From Hyaloscypha bicolor E (taxonomy: Eukaryota > Ascomycota > Leotiomycetes > Helotiales > Hyaloscyphaceae), in contig NW_020194555.1 of NCBI RefSeq assembly GCF_002865645.1, forward strand, positions 2,134,288 to 2,198,287: a DNA stretch of 64,000 nt, given 5' to 3'. The notes beneath the pieces were generated by a model. The model saw only the letters and a program-made list of their open reading frames with translations, had not been told where the DNA came from and searched no databases. Position numbers and translations under genes: made by a program. Below, in pieces: positions 33,605-46,200 of the stretch; position 1 is the stretch's first letter, and every line of letters starts with the position of its first letter.

Positions 33605-35774
33605 GCAGATACTCTCCAATGCCAGAAGGAAAGAGTCGGTAGGTTTTGAAAAAACGAGGGAAAACTAATTGACCGACAAAGGTTTACTGAATGCTAAGCA
33701 GTCCTGGGAGAAATTTGGCGCAACAGAAGGGCGTGGGCGTTGTTCACCACTTTTGTGCATGACGTTCTGCGGGGCATTTCTTGGAGAGCCCCTCTTTTGA
33801 TGCCGAGCTCGCAAGCGCCAAGGCCGTCCCACGTTGCTGACAGGGGGTATTGTTTCAGGGGCTGAAAAGGGGGGGATTGCTTCAACTTATCTTGATTTCA
33901 AAACATCTTTCAATTCATTCTCTTTCTCTTCGGAATCCCTCTTTTGGAGGCCCCGATTTGGGATGATACACGTAAGCAAGAGTAGTGTGGATTGAAAGGT
34001 GTTTGGAAGTTCAATGCTTGCTATCGATGAAAGACTCCCCATGCAGCGTCTCTCTTAGTCTCTGAGCTCATGGTCTTCGTCAGAAGTCTCGTCCACCAGC
34101 AGACCAAGCCAGCCCTTGCCTCAATAACCAAGAGGTATGGAACCCGGTACCGTGATCATGTTGTTACATTTTCTGGGCTTCATGCCAAAAAGTGTCAACC
34201 ACAGCATTCACGTGCTACCTGCCAGCCTCAAATTCAACCTCTCGTCTTTACCACTCCTGTCTGAGCGTGCGATCTTCCTAGTCAAAGCATCAAACTCGTC
34301 CTGCAAGTCCTCGACCTGTCTCGAGTTTAGCTACGTTTTGGCGGAAGAATTTCGAGCCCTCTCGTTCCTCGCCGTCGCAGCGTCTCGACTCTCTCGTAGA
34401 TATTTTGAGTCCATCCTTAATACCACTGCTAGTTGTTATATAAAGTCAATCTTTAAATAATGGAAATCGATTGTCTTGATTATTAGTCAAGAAGGCAAAT
34501 GTCGACGCTTGCAGGTTTGTGTCTTGCAAATCAGGAAACATCTGGACTTGAAATACCCAAAGAGCACACCTCTTGTAAGTAATAGAAAGAAGATTCTCCT
34601 AATCAATCAATGCACCCCTTGAATTGCAGTTGAGATCAGGGGTCGTCTCGCTTAACACCGGACGAAAACAACAAACTCCCTTCTTCGTCTGATCCACCCC
34701 ATCTTCTAACTCTACCTTCATTATATGAAATAAGCTATTCCCCACAAATTCGTTGTGGTCAAGCTGTCTACGTTGCTTCGAACAAAAAAATCGCACATTG
34801 CACTGAACTAACGTTCATAGGTCAACACTGTTCGCATATATCTTGGTTCTAGGACCTAGGGGGCAGGAATCTGGGCACTAAAGTGTAACATTTCGGTCTT
34901 AGGAGACATTCTCTGACCTAGACTTCATATTCTGTAGGATAGTTGATTGTATTCTTTCACGGCACTCGAGTACAAAATTTGCGGATTAGTGTACAACACC
35001 TTGTAGCACCCTCTCATTGGCTTCAAAGGTATGTAAAGACTCTCTTCAATTTCCGACAGCTTGGCCACAACCACATTCTTTTTGGCGCCTTCCCCTTTAG
35101 TCCCCTGTAAGAGCAGTTCAATCTTTTGAAAATTTTCAATGTTCAATCAGTCTTCGGTGCAATCAAGGGGCTTCTCTCGCTTAGTTCAAATCAACAAAGT
35201 GACGTCTGAATTCGGATTCTTTTGGCCCTACTTTTAGAATCAAGTATAAGTGTTTTCGGTCTCAACTGCTTCGTTGCCAAACTGTCTCACTTATTAATTT
35301 CTCGGAATTTCACGAAAATAACATCAAATGCTAGACCATTCTCGCACCTTTCAACAATTCTTGGACTATCCGACACACATGTGTCAATTACCAATCACAA
35401 ATTCAAGAACACTGAGTAATCCCCAGTGTTCAATTCCTCCCACTATTTGAGGGATAAATTTCGGGAGCTGCACAGTGTGTAGCCAATACCAGCACCATTT
35501 TGACTATTCACTAATTCGGCCACCCTAATCGGGGAGGCTCATCAATTATCGGTGAGTTCGAATTGCCTCTATTGTCCGACAACTTGGCCTCAACAATATA
35601 AACAATTTTTTTTTGCCCCCTTGCACATCTCTTTTTGGTGCCCGGTTCCGGTACTGCTAAAGAGGAAAGAGCGCTCGTCAGCAAGCGAAGTACTCTTTTA
35701 AGTACCTCTCTTTTGCCTCGAACAAAAACTTCACTGAAAGTAGCGAAGAGAGAAAGCAAGTAATCCATTGCAAT
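33605..35774. other. gene-poor 2.2-kb stretch
   Basis: No intact gene. On the minus strand about 34410-34200 a helical, charged run (SKYLRESRDAATARNERARN, stop, then VEDLQDEFDALTRKIARSD) looks like a fragment of a coiled-coil protein cut by TAG; it is too short to name. The rest (34480-35760) has only short frames. It borders the prolyl 4-hydroxylase pseudogene, so gene decay across the block is plausible. Confidence 0.45.
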
Positions 35775-36539
35775 CTATCTTCGATGAACAAGCAGCATTG
35801 ATGAGCATCCCTCTCCCCACCTCCCAGCCCTCCCATACAACTTCCTCGGCTAAATATTCCTTGCCGTCTTCCTTCCCTCCAGCAACGGCAACCCCGCGTG
35901 GACCGTCCTCTCATCCCCCGTCCCATTAGCATGCAAATTAATCCAAAATAGCGCATTGCCACTCCTCGGGACAAACTTCGTGCCTCCTCCTTGTGCTCCT
36001 CCTACTTCCCTTCCCCTTCCCCCTTAACATCCGGTGCGGAAACCACGTCTTGCTTCCCTTACACCCAGCTTCCCCTCCTTCCAAATAAACAAAGAAGCTC
36101 GCCACGCGAGAGAACCACCTCCTGTTCATCCCTCGAACTAGTTGAGACTCGTCATACCAGTAGTGATGGACATCGATCTTCTTGCCTTTTCGTAGTGCAC
36201 TAGTTGTGGCTTGCCGAAGTCGCCGTCGGGAGGGATGAAGGAGCCCATGAAGGACTGGGCGCGGGAGAGGGTGCATTGAACGAGAGGAGAGGAAGGAGAG
36301 AACACAAACCCTTCGGCAATTAAACCCTATATTTCGCCGACATCGAAAAAATTATTGATGTAAATAAGCTGCGGATCGATCGATATAATCTCCGTGGTGT
36401 ATGTTCCAGCCTTACACGCAAAGTCCTCCTTCCTCACGCCACCCAGGAAACCTTTCCACTCGCAAGGTCTCTGCACCGAAAAGAGCGCAAGCACCAACAC
36501 TGTAACAGCAGCCACCGACCCCGCGGCTGCCTTCTTCAT
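35775..36539 (-). pseudogene. prolyl 4-hydroxylase-like 2OG-Fe(II) oxygenase pseudogene
   Basis: Starts at ATG 36539 with a signal-anchor (AAAGSVAAVTVLVLALF) and runs through YTTEIISIDPQLIYINNF, the usual entry of fungal P4H-like proteins. TAG at 36327-36329 ends it after VGE-I. The same frame then carries LSRAQSFMGSFIPPDGDFGKPQLVHY, and a one-base loss near 36182 shifts to KIDVHHYWYDESQ...RVASFFVYLEG. A further shift near 36000 leads to TKFVPRSGNALFWINLHANG and DERTVHAGLPLLEGRK. A TAG (about 35848-35850) then stands where relatives have the Trp of NIWPRK. The HxD iron ligand is also lost (HHY instead of HHD), while the distal His (VHAGLP) remains. At least four lesions make this a clear relic. 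Confidence 0.85.
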
Positions 36540-37405
36540 AACACTAACCTTGAACCCCTAAAAAATTCAACAAGTCAATAACTGTCTTTACCATAAAAAA
36601 GCCCCTAGTTTTCCACTCACCATCTTCCAAATCCATTGTAATTCCAAAGGGAAAGGCACCCACAAATGCCAAACCAGCAACTCACCATATATGACTTCCC
36701 GTGACACAACTAAAGCCATTCCCTCACTTCTCTCACCACTCCCCTTCCTTCCCCTTCCTGCCACTCGCTAAGCCATGGAGCCATGCCCTTCCGATAGGCC
36801 ACTCCACATAGGAGACACCGCCTAAATATCTCCGACTCCTCACCGCCAATAAATATAAGCACCAACCAACAATTCCCCTTCTCTCAGGCCAGATAAAGGC
36901 GGCCCATTCCCAAACCAGCGAATAACGTGGCGTCTTTGGGCTTCGGTTATATTGCCCCTCCCGGCTCGAAACCCGCCATTTCATTAAAAAATCAGCGAAA
37001 ATCAAGCAATCCAAGCATTAGGAATTAAAATTTCGTGCAACCACACTCTCGGGAATTTCCTCCCTTCCCTGCATCAGATAGAAAGGGCGAGATGCAATTG
37101 GGTGAAAGGAAAAGACGTGTATTGTTTCTCTATGAACTCTCATGATAACTAGCTAGCGTTAAGCATCCCTCCCTCAAGGCCGAACTTTTGCGTGCGGAGA
37201 AAAACAGGGAAATGTGCCGGAAAATGATTGCGATCTATGAGGGGAAGAGGGGTATCGAAATGGAAATGGACGAAGGAACCTTACCGGGTTGGATGCGTTG
37301 CCGGCATGCCGTGCCCAACATATGCCGACCCTGGGTATTATGCAAATGCCAGGAACGCCGTGTGTATGCAAATTACCGTTGTCGTCGCTCAAGGAAAGCT
37401 CCGCA
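36540..37405. other. intergenic, no gene seen
   Basis: Upstream of the P4H relic and downstream of ARB1. Pyrimidine-rich in 36720-36780. Frames at 36733-37014 (-) and 37174-37535 (both strands) have no family pattern; the latter overlap the last ARB1 exon. Confidence 0.5.
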
Positions 37406-39350
37406 TTACTTGCCCCCAAGGCACTTTTCATCCTCCTCGATTTCTCGTTCTGCGATCGCCTCCATTGCTCTCTCCTCGACATCGGGATCATCCTCCGTTG
37501 GTGGTGGGCGAGTGTTGAGTGCTAGAGCAAATTAGTATCATCTATTATCTGAGATTTTAAAACAAACTTACCAGGCTCTTTCCAATAGATCATCTTCTCA
37601 TTCGGTAGATAGGTATGGAATGAGCAATGAAGGCCAAGAACAGTGTCGAAGAACTTGATGCCAACATTGAGCTCATGGGCCTCAACTTCAAGCTTCAGAC
37701 CAATGAAGAAAAGCTCCAAGATCTCATCTTCAAGCCAAAACGATTCTAAACCAGCCTCTTCAGCCTTGACCGCAGTAGCGCCATCCTCGTCATCAGTGAA
37801 GTCCTCAGGCTCGAAACCGGGACCCTCCCAAGTCTTGAACCTAACAACGCCCAGAGCTTTGATGTATCCAGTCTCGCCTTTCGAGTTTTTCACGCTCGCG
37901 TACTGTGCGATCGTGTTGAGGCTTGGACGCTCAACCTCGGCAACTTCGTAAAACTTCCTCGCCGTCTTGGTAATTATGATGTCGGGCTTCATGGCCTTCA
38001 TAAACAGGGCATCGTCGCCGGCGAACGCGACAGCAGTCTTGAAGATTCTTTCAGCCTCCGTATCGGTGAAACCTTGGTTGGTAGAGGCATAGTCCTGGGA
38101 ATCGGGATCATCGAGACCCCAAGCTTGCGCATTGAGTCGATATTGCATATAACGACCGCCATGAAGGGTTGAGGCGGCAACATTAAAGTCTCCCGGAAGC
38201 TTTGACTGAAGCTGTCGGATGGCCCACAACTCCTTCTCAGCTAGATCGCAGACCTTTCGGGCAGCCATGACATCTTCGGTGTATTCCGGGCAGACGCGAT
38301 GATGAAGTACGTAGTTGAGGAAGTTGCGAATGACGTGGCTGTACAACTTAACCTCCCGCTCATGATCGATGCTAAACATACGGGGAATGCGATACGAGCT
38401 GTGGAAGTTAGATACAAGGCACGAGAAAGTGGAGGAGCTACTCACAAGAAACCTTTAGCGACCACCTCGAAATCGACAACCCATTTATCGGAACCATCGT
38501 AAAACTTGGCACTTTTAGTACCAGTTTGCACGTAGTCAGTTGCTTGGATGGCAGCGATTTCGGCAGCTGTCGAGTTCTCCAAAGTCTCTTTATCGAGCCC
38601 TCCCGTGAACATCTTGGCCGTGGAATCGACTCCTCCGAGCATCAGGTACTTTGTCAAGATGTTGGCCCGGTCCGAATCGAGGTTACGTCGAGCCCGGTAG
38701 CGTTGAATGCAGGTTTGAACGCGACTAAAGGGGTCAGCGTACTTGATAAAATCGATATTGTGAACTTACTCAGGGAACGGGCGAGATCTGTAGTTTGTTA
38801 GAATTCGTCTGTCAGCACGAGCTGGGGCACTTACTCATCATAAAGATCTTCCTCTTCCTCATGCTCATCTGGGGTGATAGGGGGGTCGGCATAGAATTCT
38901 GAGAGATGATATGAATATTTGGCATTCCAAAAGTCAATATAAGCACGAACCTTCAAATCCCGTAGGAGCCGCCTTCCTATTCTTGCCACTGCTCTTCTTC
39001 TTTTTCTTCTTCTCTCCTTCTGCAAGAAGTGGCGCGAGACCATTGGCTTTCTCCTTCAGAACGCCTTCATCCAGGGTAGGTGGAGTCCCAGGGGAAGCAG
39101 GAGTTGGGGGAGGAGGTGCTGGAGCAACGAAATTTGGTGGCGTCATTACCCCATCCGTTGGAGGTAGGCCAACTTCGACGAACTCAACATGTGCTCCATT
39201 CTTCTTCTTGTCCTTTGGTCGTAAGCTGAGCAGCTCCTCCTGGGTGTATCTGACGATGTTCTCTTGCTCCTTCGGAAGCGAGGTCAGAGCGGCAGCGAGG
39301 TCGACCTGGCTAACGGCTCTTGAGAGCTTCTTCTCGTGGTACCCGGCCAT
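37406..39350 (-). CDS. ARB1: Arb1, Argonaute siRNA chaperone (ARC) complex subunit, 567 aa
   Basis: Six exons (minus order): 39350-38951, 38898-38835, 38787-38770, 38724-38446, 38398-37572 and 37521-37406. The third exon is only 18 bases (SRPFPD with its borders); every join keeps frame. The N-terminal 130 residues are charged and low-complexity (KKKKKKSSGKNRK; PAPPPPTPASPG). The Arb1 domain follows: RVQTCIQRYRARRNLDSDRANILTKY then LMLGGVDSTAKMFTGGLD, SYRIPRMFSID and HRVCPEYTEDVMAARKVCDLAEKE. The last intron gives a short acidic tail, EEDEKCLGGK. In fission yeast Arb1 with Arb2 and Ago1 forms ARC, which blocks Ago1 slicing until the RITS handover in RNAi-driven heterochromatin. Its presence suggests an active small-RNA silencing pathway. 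Confidence 0.87.
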
Positions 39351-40571
39351 TGTTGCAAGGGTTCCCTAACCTATCAAAGCTCTGAACTGGTTAGTCTCGC
39401 GCCAGGGGAAAGATCTCCGTGGGGAAAACGTGATGGTTGATGCAGGGCGATCCGTGGAATGATTGGGTGGGAGAGGAAGAGGCGGGTTGAGCAAGGCTGT
39501 GCAATGATGGTAGGAGTACCCGACTGAGTTTAGAAGTGAATGATACGGCGAGAGGGAGGGGAAATGTGCCAAACGCGAAAGGTTGCAGAAGGTGAGAAAC
39601 GATCGGATATGCAAACAGAACAAGGGAGATTGTGCGTGTGATGAAGTTGTCGTCCCCTGGTGAGACAACTGCAGCCCTCGAGGTGAAGAAGACCAGATGA
39701 TCACAGTCTCGAGGGGAATGAAGGATATTAAAGAGAGGAGAGGAGAGGAGAGGAGAGGAGAGGGCGCTTCCTGGAGCGTGCCAACTTACATGGTCCGATC
39801 CCGAGAGGGAGCTTGAAGGTCTAGAAGGAGCTTCCTCCGTTTGTCTTGACCGAGTGCCTCGCCGGGAGCAAACAGTCCTCCTTGCTTCAATTGTCTCAGA
39901 GCGGGAACGTAGCGATATTGCGGGGAAAAGCTTGGCCGTGATCCTGGAATTGTCCCGCCGTGGGTAAGTTGCATACTGTAGCCAGCTGCTCCTTCAGCTC
40001 GTCCACCGGTCACGTTCTGTCAGCCGCTGAGTGCGCCAGCTGCAGTCAGTCTCACGATGTTGTTGTCGTCGTCGTGGCTAAGCTCGCCACACCGCAGTGC
40101 ATACATGCAGCCGATGTAGTTGGGTCGGGCGGAGTGCTGTTCGTTGCTGGCCTACCTTTCGTACTGGCCTCGCGCTGGCCTTGCGCTTGGCTCGTACTTT
40201 TCGTCTCTCACCGCCTGTTGATTGGGCGTCGGGGCGGCTTAGTTAAGGTTAGTGCCCGGAAATCGTGTCGGCTCCAAAGGGTGTGGCCTGCCGTGTGGCC
40301 TGGCCCCTGGCGCGCAGCCCATTTCACTGCAGAGAAGCGCGACCGGAATTCGCTCATTGAAGCCACGACACTCGCACACGCCGCATCTCGTCTTCCTTTC
40401 TCTACACAGCCTTGCTCCCCCCCCAATCTCCCCCGTTCGGGCTTTCTTTTTCCACACAGAAATAATCTGCGCAAAACTCTGTCTCCCCCGCGCTCCTCTT
40501 CTTTTCTAATACACCTTCTTTCCCCATCATGATAGAGTCATAGCATTTGCGACTCCAGTCCAGTCATTAAA
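39351..40571. other. divergent promoter region, ARB1 / inositol polyphosphate multikinase
   Basis: No gene in 1.2 kb. It contains a GGAGA repeat (39733-39763) and a long pyrimidine-rich leader at 40390-40530 (ctccccccccaatctccccc) just upstream of the IPK2 ATG. Open frames here run across these tracts and are not supported. Confidence 0.5.
39733..39763. repeat. (GAGAG/GGAGA)n pentanucleotide microsatellite
   Basis: About six uninterrupted copies of a five-base purine unit (aggag) about 380 bases upstream of the ARB1 start codon. Likely variable between strains. Confidence 0.9.
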
Positions 40572-41628
40572 ATGGCCAGAGCTCTGCCGTCGCGCGCAGA
40601 CTTGATCGACTACAATTATGCCGTCGCAGGGCAGTACGTCGCGCAATACCCGTGGTCCCTGAGCAGATTGCTGACACACGACCAGTGATGGCACGCTTTC
40701 CGATGTCGACGGCGAACTGTTCATTAAGCCTTGCACCATGGCCGAGATCGCCTTCTACGAGTCCTCGCTTGCGACGCATCCTGAATTCGCCGAGTACATG
40801 CCTACGTATATGGGTACCCTGACCCTCGACGAGAACCAGAATGGGAAGACGGTCGAGGAAGTGGGCGCGGCTTTGATTGCAAAACGGTCCCTACCTGAGG
40901 TCGTTGTTCCGGTCAAGACAGGCAAGAGAATCGAGACCAACCTGGCGGTGGTACTCGAGAACGCTGCGCACGGTTTCGTCAAGCCGAATATCCTGGATGT
41001 GAAGCTTGGGGTCCGATTATGGGCAGACGATGCGGCAGAAGAGAAGAAGATTCGCTTCGATAAAGTCACAGAAGAAACTACGCATAAAGAACTCGGCTTT
41101 AGAGTCGCTGGCATGAGGGTTTGGCAAGGTCACGGCGCAAAGGGCTCAGACATAGACGAAGAGGGATATAAAATCTACGATAAGAATTACGGCCGCTTTT
41201 CTATTCATAGAGGGAATGTTCATGAGGCATTTAAGAACTTCATCTTCTCCGAGTCGGCTGGTATCGATGAGGAGTTAGGGAAGTTGGTGGCGCAGGCGTT
41301 TCTTGCAGATGTCACCAGGATTCAAGCGGTCTTAGAGGGCCAGGAGAGTCGCATGTTTTCGGCAAGTTTACTCTTTGTTTTTGAGGGAGATGGAGCAGCA
41401 TTAAGGCTGGCTATGGAAGAAGCTAGCAGGTCTCCAGCAACGTTGGTGAACGGAGACGATGAGAACTCAGAGGAAGACGACGATGATGTCGTCGGCCCAA
41501 AGATATACGTTGTCAAGGTCATTGACTTTGCACATGCTACATGGGTCCCAGGCCAGGGCCCGGACGAGAACGCTCTGCTCGGCGTTCGGAGTGTTGCCAA
41601 GGTTCTCGAGCATATAGGCGGCGTTTGA
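40572..41628 (+). CDS. IPK2: inositol polyphosphate multikinase (Arg82/Ipk2 type), 334 aa
   Basis: Exons 40572-40633 and 40686-41628. The donor is GTACGT and the splice makes VAGH from CA plus T, leading into DGTLSDVDGELFIKPC, the Gly-rich ATP loop of the family. The inositol-phosphate motif PxxxDxKxG is PNILDVKLG at about 121-129. Downstream are SLLFVFEGDG (the SSLL-like block) and IDFAHATWVPGQGPDENALLGV (about 300-321, metal/ATP site). It phosphorylates Ins(1,4,5)P3 to InsP4 and InsP5. The yeast protein also acts with ArgR-Mcm1 in arginine-gene control, but no such partner is seen here. An acidic insert (ENSEEDDDDVV) sits before the last strand. Confidence 0.92.
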
Positions 41629-43266
41629 TTTGCGGAGCTTTACGATGGGCATGGACACGGAGTTTCTGGCATCAGCATGGGTCATACAATTACGATTGTT
41701 ATGTATTTAGATACCCATTAAGAGCGACATAGAATCCACTCGCTGATTTTACCTGGTATTACAAGATTTTGATCTGGTGGGCAATCCACATTGACAGTGG
41801 AGTGAACTGAGAAGCGATATTGTTGTTGCACATCGCTCAAAGTTCCACCTTTCCTTGGTGCATTGAGAATCTTCTGGTTTTTCATGTCAAACTTGAAAGT
41901 GGGTGGCAATTTTGAGTGAATATTGGATGAAACAGCTTTGTTGCACATCACACTGCAATGTACGAGCTTGACTATCAATCAGTATCAAGCCCCTGGACCC
42001 CTACGTTTGAGTGAATGACTACCATCAATGTTTTGTTGCACACCATGCTCATTGTGAGTAGTATAATCCGGACACTGAGATCTCAGGAGACGCTATAGGT
42101 GGCTGAGCAGAGGGTCAGTTATGTGGCGAGTGGTAAAGTTGGAGAGACTGCAGGCGTTGATGCAAAAAGGGGTTCATTGTCCCAAAGTACTTTGGGAACA
42201 TTGAAGTGATGTGCAACAAAACACCTTGACCATTCACTCTCAGGGTCTGAAAACTCGTGGGTTGTGTAGCCGTGTGTGAAACTCCAGATGCAGGAATTGA
42301 TTTTTAAGAAAGATCTCTGCTGAACAGAAAGTATGCAAATCTAAAGCCGGAAGTGAACTCCATCGCAGCCAGCCCAAGGAAGCCTTAAACTGATGGAGGC
42401 CCGTAATAAGCAGACTCGAGAGGGTTTAGTGGGGCGGGAATCCATCAAAAAAAGAATCGGGAAAGCTTAGGATTCGCCTTCACGTTCATAGGCTACAACG
42501 TCTTACTCCTAGCGAGAGTTTAAGGAATGCATTGGGAAGTAGCTAATATGGATCTCAGGCTCTTCCAAAATGCCACTGCTCTTTGCAACTTAATGGTAAG
42601 GAAAAGTTTCTTCCCCCTTTTTGGCCTACTTTCATCTGTTTCCTTTTGGTCATTTTTTCAGCGGAAGATTGCCAACACGTGACAAATTTACAAGGGTTCT
42701 GACCACATGGTGCACTAATGACGTACTTGACGCCTTCAAAATGGTAGCTCCTGGGTGAAGAGCCAGCCCACTTGACAAACAAGCTTTTCATGACATGCCA
42801 AGGATTAGAGATAAAAGGTGTGTCTTTGGTTTGAATCTCGATCAAAAATGATAACGTGCAAAACATACAGACCAGTAAACTGACCCCGTGGAAGGAGAGA
42901 CCCTGCACAAGCCTCCTTGACCAATGAAGGCAGGGCCCAACTTTGGGACACCTGCTCGCCATTGCCTGTAGACACAATGCATATTTCTTCTGTTGAGCTT
43001 CGACGATGATATCTAATCTTTGATAACAGAGCAGCACCGCAAGGTTTGTGTCTAAGGAAGATCCTCACCCCCTGCCTCAAACTTTACTCCACCTCGCACG
43101 CCTCGGCACAGCATTCTCTAGCGAGCAACCTAAATTTGAGCTCAGCATTTTCCTGTGCAACACGTCCGCCTTCTTCCCGATCCTGGCAGAGGGTTTTTTG
43201 GTTCTGCGGCCCTTTATTCATGTATATCCTTCCTCTCCATGCAAAGATAGCATTAAGCCTCCCGAA
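41629..43266. other. intergenic, holds a four-copy degenerate repeat
   Basis: No gene supported in 1.6 kb. The stretch 41800-42241 holds the repeat listed separately. The frame at 42555-43037 (-) has no family features. The region just before 43267 is the promoter/leader of the SulP gene; its frame is open upstream to 43048 but without domains. Confidence 0.5.
41800..42241. repeat. four copies of a 36-45 bp unit, three direct and one inverted
   Basis: The unit is gagtgaa, then about 18-22 variable bases, then ttgttgcacayc. Direct copies start at about 41800, 41914 and 42009. An inverted copy lies at 42206-42241 (gatgtgcaacaaaa ... attcactc). The conserved ends and variable centre suggest paired protein-binding words or ends of a small element. 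Confidence 0.6.
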
Positions 43267-46200
43267 ATGACCTCTCGAAGACCGACATCGCCGGGTTCCG
43301 CATCCTCTTCTCGAAATCCCTCCATCAACAGCCAGGCAATAAATCCACACGCCCCAAGTACCCCATCGCATTTGCGCGAATCACAGACGGCCCACAGCTC
43401 TCCAGAAGACACAAGGGGTAGTGCATTGGAAGATGGGGAGGACACACGGATCAGTTCAGTCGAAGACAAAGACAAAGCACCGTGCAGTTCAGAGGCTTCC
43501 CCGAACACATATCCCACGCATCTCTCGACAGACCCGGCAGCAGAAGACGATGCATTAGATGGCAGCACACGTGAGGCAGGAGACTTGACTGGAAGAGCGT
43601 CAGAGTCCACACCTCTCTTGCAGAAGCCTTTTGAATTTTTACTCTCGAGCCCACCCCACGAAGGACCATGTGGACATGGCACGTTTAGCCCTCGGGCTGA
43701 CTCAATGAGAAGTGGCGATAGCGATTACAGCTTTGGAAGATCTGCGCGAGCTCTCGGGCGGCCTGATTCAGGTGAAGGTCGGAGCATGTTTTCGAGCATC
43801 TTCGAGACAGTGGGGATGAAGAATGGGAGTGGAGGGAAGAAGAAGATATCCACGACTTCTTACTTGGCCGAACAGCATGGAATAGATACAAGAACAATGT
43901 ACGGTTATCGGAAACAATATGTTTCCTTGCTATTATGCTGATGCTCTGCGTCTTAGGTATTTCCCATATTATATACCCGCCCTGGCTTGGATTCCTCAGT
44001 ACAGATGTAAGACTGATTCCCATACAAATTTCCTCTTCTTTTGTTTGAGAGCTCCTTAGCTCCTGAGCCCCTTCTTGAAAATCAGGGAACCTAATACTAA
44101 TTCGATGGCAGGGAAACATCTCCAAGGGGACTTAATCGCTGCGATCACAATGGCATCTGTAGGTCGGTCCGAGCACCAAGCCAACTCCACCTTTCCATTT
44201 TGCAGTGCTAACTCGCTGAGCAGTTTTATATCCCAATGGCGTTATCATTGGCTTCGAATTTGGCACATGTCCCTGCTATCAACGGCCTGTACTCGTTCGT
44301 TTTCAACCCAGTAGGCCTTACCCTCATTATATTTGCTCCCTTTTGTTACAAGATCTGAGGCCCCGGGACTGCTGAGCTTCTAGCTTCTTTGTTGATTTCC
44401 CAGTTTGGAGTGCTAATTAAAGTGCAGATCATATATGCGATTCTCGGATCTTGTCCACAGTCAGTGGGTCCATTTTTCCGAACTCAATTTTCTATGTGAA
44501 ATGTTTTTTGAAGTTTTCTGCACTATGCACACCCCTTTAGAAAGACCTTTCGAGTATCTCAACGACTAACTATTTCCCTTTCCATGAGGCGATACTGACT
44601 CCGAGGCTGTCCAGGATGGTAGTTGGACCAGAAGCTGCTGGATCTCTGTTGGTAGGAACGGTGGTCAAATCGAGCGTGGATAATGGGAGGGCTGACGAGG
44701 GCGATGACGAGGTAAATTTCATTATCTTTCCTTTACGACAACCACGGCCTAGGAGTTGTCCCAAGAGCCGCCATGCCTTCATCTGCACTGTGTGGTTGGA
44801 GACGAGACAGCCCCAAAGCTCTTAGCCCCTTCAGAATCTTCACGGGTTTGTGGAACTGATTTTCTGGATAGATACACGCCCGGGTCGCTGGTGTGGTTAC
44901 CGGGATGGCAGGTGCGATTATCTTCATCGCAGGACTTACCCGACTTGGATTCCTGGATTCCGTTCTCTCAAGACCCTTTCTTCGCGGCTTCATCTCCGCT
45001 ATTGGATTCGTTATCATTGTTGATCAATTAATCCCAGAGCTGGGGCTGCAAGGTCTTGCCTCAGAGGTGGGTGGTGTGAGCCACGCAAGCTCGGTTGACA
45101 AGTTGCGCTTTCTTTTTGGGAACATCAACAAAGCCTCTGCAATAACCTGTGCTGTTGCGGGCATCAGCTTTGCAACCATTATGATGTTCCGGGAAGGAAA
45201 GAAACGCCTTCAACCTCGATATCCCGGCGTTGCATACTTTCCCGACCGGTTCCTGGTCGTTGTGCTCTCGGCAATTCTGACGTGGCAGCTTAGATGGGAC
45301 GAAATGGGTTTGGAAGTACTCGGTGAAGTAAAATCCACAACAAATGGGAACCCCTTCCCATTCCACTGGCCCTTTCAAGTTTCTCATATGAAACACGTGA
45401 GGGAGGCCATGGGAACATCCTTCTTGATAGCGCTCTTGGGTTTCTTCGAATCATCTGTCGCAGCCAAGAGTCTGGGCGGAGGGGAAGGGAAAGACGGAAT
45501 CCAGGGCATTGCACTCAGCGCAAACAGGGAGCTTGTAGCTCTCGGAGTTGCGAATCTTGTTGGTGGGTGCTTCTCAGCTCTTCCTGCATTCGGTGGTTAC
45601 GGACGAAGTAAAGTCAACGCAAGCACGGGGGGCAAGACTCCGATGTAAGTTTCCCATTTTCTCGGATTGGTCTTCTAGGCACCACTAATCCGAACACTGT
45701 GGTTTAGGAGCAGTATTTTTCTCAGTATCATCACGATTATTTGCATTTTGTTCTTGCTCCCAGCCTTTTACTACCTTCCTGTAAGTATAGTTTGCTCGGT
45801 TCAGCTATCTCGAGCCCAACTAACCCCTTGGTTTAGAAAGCAGTCCTATCTTCGATGATTTCTGTTGTTGCGTGGTCTCTCATCGAAGAAGCTCCACATG
45901 ATATATTATTCTTCATTCAAATACGTGGCTGGACCGAGCTCGGTCTGATGTTCATCATCTTCGCTGCCACAATATTCTACTCACTTACTCTTGGCATTGC
46001 TATTGGCGTGGGGCTTTCCCTCCTTTCCGTTATCAAGCATAGTACGCGACCTCGGATCCAAATATTAGGACGGATACCGGGAACGAACCGATTTGAGAAT
46101 GCAGAGGACAACCCGGATAAATTGGAGTTCATCGAAGGATGCTTGATCGTGAAGATACCAGAGCCCTTGACGTTTGCAAACACAGGCGACCTGAAGAATC

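Noticed and set aside
36733..37014. 93-codon minus frame upstream of the P4H relic
   Set aside because: No domain, no signal peptide, and runs through a pyrimidine-rich tract.
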